Assembly: GCA_034231615.1 (NCBI GenBank)
Contig: CM067298.1
Span: 59,486,883-59,550,882 of the forward strand
Source: Meghimatium bilineatum
Taxonomy: Eukaryota > Mollusca > Gastropoda > Stylommatophora > Philomycidae
Reading direction: 5' to 3'
DNA: 64,000 nucleotides
The position numbers and the translations under genes were made by a program. Of the stretch, positions 57,098-64,000 are shown in pieces. Numbering within the stretch: the stretch's first letter is position 1; every line of letters starts with the position of its first letter. The notes under the pieces are model-generated. The model was not told where the DNA came from. It searched no databases and was given only the letters and a program-made list of their open reading frames with translations.

Positions 57098-57659
57098 GAT
57101 TATTGCATCCAGCAGCAGTATTAGCAACTGCCTAATCTCCGATAAATTAGCCATTTCGTTTTTGTAGCAACAAGGTTTCCTAGTGACAAAACTAAATCTG
57201 CGCATACTATAATAAAGTTGGAATTAAACTATGCATAAGTTGGAATGTAAGTACAGCTTTCAGTATTGAACCGGATATTTAACAAAAAGGGTATTTAACC
57301 TACTTCAGCCACTATATATATATATTTTTTGTTAATTTTGATGTATCTGAGGCCTGAAAAATATGGTGCTGTTCAGGCCCTCACATGGCCCCAATGGGCC
57401 ATGTTATACAATAGCGTGGGGGAGGGGGAGAGATGGAAAAGGAATCCATTTAATTTTCATGTTGTTTTCTTCAAAGATCTTAATTACAAGAAACTGTACA
57501 CATTATGGGATATCTGGTAAATCTGTGAGAATATGCATACAGGAATACATAATTTATTTCCGCACATTGCATATAAGATCAACAATGTACTGGAAGGTTA
57601 TAAAATAAGAAACATTCTGGAATGCTATACATTTCCAGAGTAATGAAAAGAAATACTAC

Positions 57660-57782
57660 CTGTCTTTTTCTGTCACTTGTTTTGCTTCTTGAACAAGACT
57701 TCCAGTAGTGACAGATAAGTCTGGACGTAAATTGCTTTCATTTCCTGCAATAGGCTCAGACTCAGTGGCACTAATATTATCA
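57660..57782 (-). CDS. Host gene exon 4 (123 nt)
   Basis: The acceptor TTGCTTACAG precedes T, the last base of the Ser codon split with exon 3. The exon then encodes DNISATESEPIAGNESNLRP and so on to QVTEKD, ending AG before GTAGTA. In phase 2, out phase 2. It is acidic, with Ser/Thr/Asn. Together with exon 5 it forms a pair of symmetric exons of identical phase. Confidence 0.85.
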
Positions 57783-58289
57783 CTGTAAGCAAGGAAGGTA
57801 TGGGGCATAATTCATCCATCAATGACAAGTCACAAACAAAAATATTAATAAAAAATATACAGGATTTTTGGGATTACAGGTGTGTGGCAAAGGAATGAAG
57901 AAATGATACAGCAAATAAATTGAAGGTCACAAAGTAAAACAATTCTGAATGTTAAACAAAGGTTAATAATTCATTTCAGGGTAATGAAAATAACATATAA
58001 TTATTTAGCAAGACAATAAACTAGCTATATTTTTACTGATCAGTTTCATAGGTAAATAAGTGCTATATCCCCTTGATGGTTCTAACAAACATTTTACAAA
58101 CAGCATATATTGATAAAAGCGATATGGATACCTGCTTGTTTGTAAACTACAAGTAAAGAATAACTTTTAGGTATTCACGAAATGCATAGGCCCTACCTGT
58201 CAATGTGTACAGATTTTCTATATTTTGTACAGAATATTCTCATGTTTAATTTAATATTTCTGTATTGAACTTCAGTCCATCTATCTATT
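57783..58289. other. Intron sequence, nothing recognised
   Basis: No motif found. Confidence 0.4.
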
Positions 58290-58680
58290 GTCATTTCTAC
58301 TTGTCATTAAGCATTGTGGGGAGAATTCTGAGTTTTTTTTTTCTTCTGGCATTTGAGTTACATTAGCCATGGTAAGCTCGTGTCTATTTAATGTTTCTTT
58401 GATTGTCTCTGACCATCTAGTCTAGGTCTTCCTTGTGCCTTGTAGCCTGGTCTTCTGCTAATGTATGCATGAAGTGCTGGTTGCGCAGACTCCATTCACA
58501 TGACATGACCAAACCATCTGGCTTGCTGCCTCTCAATGTAGTCTTGACTGGATAGTCTTTACTTTTTTCCTGATATTTTAATTTCTCCGGCGGTCTCTTT
58601 TTGTGACATTTATAGCGTTCCTCAAATATCTTATTTTGCAAACTGTGATCTTTTTCGCTAGTGTCTTATTTTACCTTTAG
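58290..58680 (-). pseudogene. LINE C-terminal fragment
   Basis: Minus strand: DYIERQQARWFGHVM, then SAQPALHAYISRRPGYKAQG and RPRLDG. These match the I..RQ..WFGHVMR and RP.GRPR..W.D pattern of LINE C-termini. Upstream, KDHSLQNKIFEERYKCHKKR follows in another frame. Confidence 0.8.
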
Positions 58681-59256
58681 TACCATTATTACAGTATACA
58701 CCTTACAAGTCACCATGAAAATATTTTAGCTTGGGAAGATGTTATCATCAATATTGGTGTTATTGTATATGCTTAGTGTTAACTTGACAACTGGGTTTGC
58801 ACATTTTTGCAATATTATTAATTTGTTTATTTTGTTTGAACTACAGTGTTACTTTGCACGACACAACCTTTTCCTATCCCTATGTGGAATATCTCACCAG
58901 TGTCCCATCAAACCAGCCATCATGCATCAGTAAACTAGTAGATGACATGCACATAAAGTGAGGCTTTCTTTTATGACAACACCACAGCATTTCATCTATA
59001 CAACTAAGTATTTACCACCTTTGAGTAGGATCCTTCTTCTCAAAGCATAGTTCACAGCTGATTTGAGGTCTTCTGTGTATGAAATAGATCTCTGGAGAAA
59101 CCTCCTCATTACACAAAAGGATACAAGAGCTGCCTTGCTCATAATTCCTGGGGATCAAAACCAACAAACCTCTTCCTAACTTATTAATTTTCATATACCT
59201 ATGATGCTCTGTGAACCAATATAAATAGTTCTGGTACATACTAATGCTATTTTAAT
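58681..59256. other. Intron sequence, nothing recognised
   Basis: An open frame on the minus strand (59239-59012) lacks splice borders in a matching phase and has no known motif. Confidence 0.45.
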
Positions 59257-59410
59257 TTGGTTGCTTGGTGATCCAACTGTACATGGACCCATACCCTTTG
59301 ACCCAATGTCATCGTGTGGTATATGCCGGTGTTTGTGAGCTGTTGTTTTGGTCCATCCATATAAGGTGTTCCATTTATCTGAACCTGGAGGGGCTATTTT
59401 AAGTGGACAA
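59257..59410 (-). repeat. Element D' copy
   Basis: GGTGATCCAACTGTACATGG, CTTTGACCCAATGTCATCGT and GGTGTTCCATTTATCTGAAC align along their whole length with 51265-51420. The first 60 bp match the family D tail in reverse. Confidence 0.8.
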
Positions 59411-59614
59411 TGTATTTTAAGATTATTAACGAATTACATTTTTCTGTTACTATTATATTTTATATATATTTCTATGTTATCTTTATCAAATTCTTTGTTC
59501 TGCTTTTTAAAAAAAAACAAATTTTAAAAATATAAATAAAATAAAAACTATAAAATATAAAATCTAAGAAACAAAAATACTATGCAAGATTGTAAATTTA
59601 TTTTTCTTCCCTAC

Positions 59615-59645
59615 CTTTCTTGATTTGATTGATAACCATCTGTGC
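59615..59645 (-). CDS. Host gene exon 3 (31-nt microexon)
   Basis: CTGCTTTTAG precedes GCACAGATGG, and GTAGGG follows AAGAAAG. Read with the first G from exon 2 it gives G-TDGYQSNQE-S. Phase 1 in and 2 out match exons 2 and 4 exactly. Because 31 is not a multiple of 3, the exon cannot be skipped alone without a frame change. The shortness makes it the least certain exon, but both borders and both phases agree. Confidence 0.78.
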
Positions 59646-60029
59646 CTAAAAGCAGACAAATATGTTTTACATTGTAGACAATTTCCAACAGGAAATTATT
59701 TCAACTAACAATTTCATGAAAATAACATATTTTGCAATTTACTCAATATAAATACAGACAGAAAGAAGAGTATGCTTCTGCAGGATTGTATTGAGCAGTG
59801 AGAACGGTCATATGGTTTGTGCACTGACTCCACAATTGAGATAGACCAGAATTGCTCATTTAATCAGGACCAATTTCATGTAGTGACGTCCGTTGATGGA
59901 GGGTGTTTCTCTAATCAAGTCTGGGTCATTCCGTCGATCGTTGGATTAATCAACTAACATTGTAAAGTCCAGACCGAATTGTGTAACAGAAGTCAGTTCA
60001 TTCCAATTCTTTTTAATTCAAATCGAATG
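59646..60029. other. Intron sequence, nothing recognised
   Basis: No motif found. Confidence 0.4.
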
Positions 60030-60350
60030 ATAAAATCAGAGACGAGACACATCAACGCTTCATCACAGATGTTATCAGAAAACGCTGTTGGTCCTACATC
60101 ATGATAAAACTCTGTGATGTCCTATGTGCAGAAATCAACAGAATACACCACCAATCTCTTGAATGGATACCTACAGGCAAAAGAGCAAGGGGTAGACCAA
60201 AAGAAACACTCAGAAGAATAATACTTAGAGAAAGTAAAACAATCAATATTCATACTATTCAAGAACTGCACAGAATAGCTTTGAACAGCCAGAATTGGAG
60301 AGATCTGACCTCTGCCCTGTGCACTAACTTCAGCATAAAAGGAAAATGAA
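60030..60350 (+). pseudogene. LINE C-terminal fragment
   Basis: RKRCWSYIM, then SLEWIPTGKRARGRPKETLR and NSQNWRDLTSALC with a TGA stop follow the C-terminal WIGHVLR..ALEW.PTGKR.RGRPR.TWRR..Q.R..W..LV..LC pattern of animal LINEs. It is related to 49960-50180 and antisense to the gene. Confidence 0.87.
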
Positions 60351-60892
60351 TGAATGAATTTCATGAATATGAGAAAAATATAATAGAAATGTGAACAGAC
60401 CATTCATATGCAAATATATAATGCTGTGAAGTCACTAAAACATGAGCACTAAAACATGAGCATTAATCAACTCAGACAACCATTACAATTTTCAGACAAC
60501 CATTACAATTTGAATTCATATTCTTTATTACTAATACCTTAAGATGAATAATATTAGTAAAATTTTCTACTCTCTGGCTCCTCTAAGCATTATCTATGGA
60601 CAAATTTATCTATCCTCATTTGTCCTATGTAAGCCCAGTGAATTCACTGCTTCTAGCTTTTCCATTTACAGCTCATTATTTTTCTCTTTAAGTCTTTCCA
60701 TTCTAATCTTTTCAAGCAGAGTTCACCTCTAAACCTAATTTTCTATTTATCTTCCAGCGAACTTATCACATTTTATTTTTCTCACTGACATTGATGACCG
60801 CAATAGCTGATTCTGAATTAAGTACTCCACACACATATATAAAGAAAAATAAAGTATCCCTTCCCATGTAAATGATGTTAGATCAATATTTA
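60351..60892. other. Intron sequence, nothing recognised
   Basis: Short direct repeats CATGAGCACTAAAA and TCAGACAACCATTACAATTT occur twice each near 60435-60510. Confidence 0.45.
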
Positions 60893-61054
60893 CAGCCGAA
60901 GACAGATGTGTCTGGCCATTGGTGCAAATAAAACAATGACACAATGCATTTCCATTCTCAGGAATACATCCTGCTGGAAATCTAGTGACCATGGTCCTGC
61001 TACAAGGGAGATCCAGCGGGAGTTTGAAAATGAACGCTGAAGAGGAAGAAGAAT
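60893..61054 (+). repeat. SINE-A copy with target duplication
   Basis: It runs from CAGCCGAAGACAGATGTGTC to GAAGAGGAAGAAGAAT. TCAATATTTA at 60883-60892 and 61055-61064 is the 10-bp target duplication. Confidence 0.9.
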
Positions 61055-61064
61055 TCAATATTTA

Positions 61065-61636
61065 TCACTGGGACTATCGGCATAACTAGGGATGAATGAT
61101 GTGGTCAGCATGACACCAACAGCTTCTACTTTCCCAGAAGATCTAGTGCACATTTTCATAGACTGCCATCTTGAAGACATTCATATTTAAAAGTATTTTC
61201 AGTTGGTTTGGAAATCAACTAGAAAGTCAGCACAATAACCAGAGAGCAACCAATGATCCATATACATATGATTCTTGTTTGGAATATGTGTCCCCCGATG
61301 TGATTATTTCTCTTGGCAATGTTTGTCACTTTATGTTTATCCTTTATTAATTTTAATATATATAAATTTATTTAGGGCTAGGGTTAGTTATTTTAAAACA
61401 AAACCTCTCCTAAACCAATCCCTGAGCCTAACCCTAAAAATATTACTAGTTAAATTAATAATTGATAAATGTCAATTAGCAAACATTGTTAAGGGAAATA
61501 CATCGGGGGACACAGGTTCCAAACAAGAACTGTGTGTGCGTGTATGCGCACACGAGCGATTGGGTTCATGTGTGTGCATGTGCACACATATGTGATTCAT
61601 AACATAATTAAATATAGCATTAACTAGCAGACAAAC
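61065..61636. other. Intron sequence, nothing recognised
   Basis: CCTAACCCTA-like phrases near 61377-61440 form a weak inverted pair (GGGCTAGGGTTAG versus CCTAACCCTA). Their telomere-like look is short and imperfect. Confidence 0.45.
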
Positions 61637-61825
61637 CTTTCTTATGTTCTTCATCCAACTTGGCTTTCAGGATATTGCATTTCATGTTGTCTGATGGGAT
61701 AATTATTGTTCCACCTACAAATTTTTCCTGGTTATTCTGAAAGGTGTTGACATCCTTGCGCTTCACTGGTACTGGCTGGGACTCATCCAAATTCTTCATT
61801 TTAACTACAGCCTTCTCACTTTTAT
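61637..61825 (-). CDS. Host gene exon 2 (189 nt)
   Basis: The acceptor TTGAATCCAG precedes AT, which with the last G of exon 1 makes Asp. The exon continues KSEKAVVKMKNLDESQPVPV through NNQEKFVGGTIIIPSDN to DEEHKK, and the last G precedes GTTTGT. Lys-rich start, and a short beta-like hydrophobic patch (FVGGTIII) in otherwise polar sequence. Phase 1 in and phase 1 out. Confidence 0.86.
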
Positions 61826-63254
61826 CTGGATTCAAAAATTATAAAGTTAAGCTTTTTTTTTATTTGTGATCCATTGGAATTACAAAGAAGTAAGCTATTG
61901 TTTCCTACATGCACCTTATTTCATACCACAGAAGATTTTTATTTTCATCTGTATTTTCATTCCATATATGACTTTATGGATTCAATACAGCCAGCATTTG
62001 TTCGAGCTTGTCCAACCAATTCATAATGATATGCATTAGTTAATAGATATGAGCTTTTATAGAAGATTGGTATGAGTCCCATGAGAGCTGATGAATATTA
62101 ATGTGGTAATATTGAAAGGTCAGCAAAAAAAGGGCTCCAATGGAAAACTTACAAAGGAGGTAGTCATCATTTATTCAATATGTAATTCACAGAAAGGGAT
62201 TTGAGTAGATAGTTCTCAGCTGGAAAATTTACTGGGAAGAAAAAAACCTGAGAATTACTTAGATAGAATATACTTGTCATAATGTAAACAATGGAGTAGA
62301 CCACAAACATTAGGGGAAGAAAGCTACAGAGATCCATGTTTATCTATTATATCAAAATTTTCAGTCTGCCACACAATTGTCTCTATAGAAATCCTGCACA
62401 TATTCTGGAAGAAGACCAGGAACCAAGAGCTCCTTGCACAGTGCCTTTAAGAAATGCATTAATAATAAGAGAGGAACTGACATTTGAAATGACATATCTC
62501 CCAAGGAATTTACTTATGTATTTACTTATTTTATGTTGATAGAACTACTATGGATACCCAAAGTTTGAAGAAAGTGTGAAAGACACAAAAGAACATGAAA
62601 GAGAAGTGGGACAGAAACTGAAAGAGATTAACCAGAGTAGGAGCACAATATATAAAATAGCCTAGGACAGAGAGGAATGGTATACTTTTGTTGTTTCCCT
62701 GAGGGGAGTAATAGGCTAAATATTGATGATGATGAATACACTAGCTGGCGTAGCATTTGACAATGTTAACAAAAATTATATCACTGCATTCTGGTTCAAG
62801 ATTTAAAATGAAACTTCAGCACTATCTTCATAATAATACTCACGTGGGAGACAGGTAATGGAGTTCTAATGGAAAACAACTGACACACTATCACTGTCGG
62901 ATGCCTACATGAATTAATATAGTATAGGCAACAAAACACAGGATATAATCATACAAATGACAATACACAGGACATAATATTGTGATTTCCTGGTGGGAGA
63001 AATCCATTTTGTTTATATTCGTTATGGTTTTTTGTTCTTAACTGTTTTTGTTGTCTTTAAAGGTCCCAATTGGACCGACACATTGACAATTGTATTTGTT
63101 CTTTTTTTTATTGTTATTTTCTATATTTTATTTTTTTATATTGATAATTTTCTAGTAACCTATTTACTTTATTTGCATTTACCAAGAGATAACTAAGAAG
63201 GATTGGGTTCTAACGTTAACTATGCCTACAATGAATATGTTGAGCAGAAAGCCA
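61826..63254. other. Intron sequence, nothing recognised
   Basis: AT-rich. T-rich open frame near 62993-63196 without motif. Confidence 0.4.
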
Positions 63255-63355
63255 CAGATATTGCAGTCAAGTTGTAAACCATGACACAATGCATTCCTTT
63301 CTCTGAGCTACATCCTGCTGACAAGCATGAGTTTGTGCACGAACACTGAAGAATG
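63255..63355 (+). repeat. SINE-C 3' part
   Basis: CACAGATATTGCAGTCAAGT, GTAAACCATGACACAATGCA, CTACATCCTGCTGAC and a GAACACTGAAGAATG end follow the SINE-C order. Confidence 0.8.
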
Positions 63356-63524
63356 AGCAAATTAGGGGCAGCAATGTTGATTATAACCGTCTTCTAGCAA
63401 TGATAGTATGACAAGAAAAGTTCAGTATTCTCACCATCAGGCTAGACATTTATTTAACCTATCAGATTCTAGTTTATAGCTACCATTACTTCTAGCAAAT
63501 ATATAGGCTAATTGTTCTACAGAC

Positions 63525-63883
63525 CTTTCACATTTATATTGCTCAAAGCAGTTGAAGATTTATCTTCATCAGGTATTGCAGCAGAAGCTTCTCCAGAACC
63601 TTTCTCCAAAGCAGATGATTTAACTAAGTTGCCCAGCTTCACTAAAGTTGATGCAGATGTGTTAATTTTGGAATCAATCTCTGGAATATCCGAAGAGACT
63701 GATCCAGATTTTGCACTTGTTCTCAGGCCAGGTTTTGGTGGTCGTGGTGGAGGATTATCAGTACCCCTAATACTTGACCGTGCTGTGGCTGTTGTTGATG
63801 CACTATTTATAGAAGCCCGAACACTGTTTAGTAATGTATCAAATGTCTCCACAGAAGCTTTAGCATCTGCTGTAACTGATTTT
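63525..63883 (-). CDS. Host gene exon 1 of this window (359 nt)
   Basis: After TTGCTTGCAG the first A completes a codon split with an exon beyond 64000. The exon then encodes KSVTADAKASVETFDTLLNS and, in the middle, DNPPPRPPKPGLR, a clear SH3-type proline motif. It ends at NINVK plus one base, before GTCTGT. The first 40 residues could form a helix (ASVETFDTLLNSVRASINSA). The rest is Ser/Thr-rich. Gene start, promoter and N-terminal domains are outside the window. Confidence 0.87.
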
Positions 63884-64000
63884 CTGCAAGCAAAATTATA
63901 TTTAAAACATTTAATGCATAGGTACCAATTTGGCACAGATACCAAATGGTTCATGTTAAGCAGATGTAGCCTATTTTTTACAGAACTAATTTCATACATT

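Larger units (their letters stand above)
22867..63883 (-). other. Partial host gene: Ser/Pro-rich NPF-motif scaffold, eight exons
   Basis: Eight exons on the minus strand with consensus AG acceptors and GT donors join in one frame. Total coding length here is 2161 nt, giving 719 complete residues and a stop. The 5' end lies beyond 64000. Intron sizes are about 1.7, 2.0, 1.8, 7.3, 3.4, 8.6 and 13.9 kb. The protein part is rich in Ser, Pro, Lys and acidic residues and has no clear folded domain, membrane segment or coiled coil. It holds proline motifs (PPPRPPKPG; PIPPRSP; PTPQPR; a run of six prolines) that suit SH3 domains, and two NPF motifs that suit EH domains. Families with this mixture include MICAL-like proteins, EHBP1, Rab11-FIPs and CIN85-type adaptors. 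None of their diagnostic domains is visible, so no name is given. The stop exon could be one of several alternative ends. Confidence 0.85.

Noticed and set aside
59012..59239. Possible extra host exon on the minus strand
   Set aside because: Exons 3 and 4 already join in phase, and no acceptor/donor pair with suitable phase borders this frame.
61377..61440. Interstitial telomeric repeat
   Set aside because: Only isolated CCTAACCCTA-like phrases occur; there is no tandem TTAGGG array.

Overview
This is nuclear DNA from an animal, most likely a repeat-rich invertebrate. It is AT-rich by eye. The only host gene found has small exons and introns up to about 14 kb, with GT..AG borders. The rest is largely decayed non-LTR retrotransposons, SINEs ending in GAA/AAG repeats, DNA transposons and minisatellites. 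I cannot name the species from the sequence alone. Nothing suggests bacterial, organellar or free viral DNA.

Host gene. One gene lies on the minus strand and enters from beyond position 64000. Eight exons (63883-63525, 61825-61637, 59645-59615, 57782-57660, 50322-50251, 46801-46438, 37796-36972, 23064-22867) join with matching phases at all seven junctions and end in TGA at 22867-22869. They give the last 719 residues of a Ser/Pro-rich, probably disordered scaffold. It has SH3-type proline motifs and two SLNPFL motifs, one followed by an acidic cluster. These fit an EH-domain-binding endocytic or actin adaptor, but I do not recognise the family.

0-8.6 kb, downstream of the gene: a LINE reverse transcriptase remnant interrupted by a hAT element (608-2344); a DNA transposon of the IS630/Tc1/mariner superfamily with perfect 34-bp inverted repeats, DD83E spacing and one frameshift (3221-5604); a possible solo LTR; and two inverted copies of a LINE-tail plus SINE-B module.

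8.6-22.8 kb: LINE pieces, a hAT MITE inside a hAT fragment, two copies of a 0.6-kb element (family D) with short target duplications, a SINE-C with a 13-bp target duplication, a dead mariner between TA-rich microsatellites, and 42-bp and 52-bp tandem arrays.

22.9-63.9 kb, introns: about 19 LINE fragments in seven or more types, the three GAA-tailed SINE families (A, B, C), tRNA-derived SINEs, two MITE-like elements, a 1.2-kb minisatellite carrying a SINE-A, and a three-level nest at 51.1-52.3 kb. Many insertions have readable target-site duplications, so their order can be reconstructed. SINE-A and SINE-C share a core and a 3' end, and their AAG-rich tail resembles that of a local LINE, suggesting that LINE machinery moved them.

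No rRNA, functional tRNA, CRISPR array or multi-gene system was found. The DD83E transposon, the nested insertions and a three-copy hairpin repeat are the least ordinary content.
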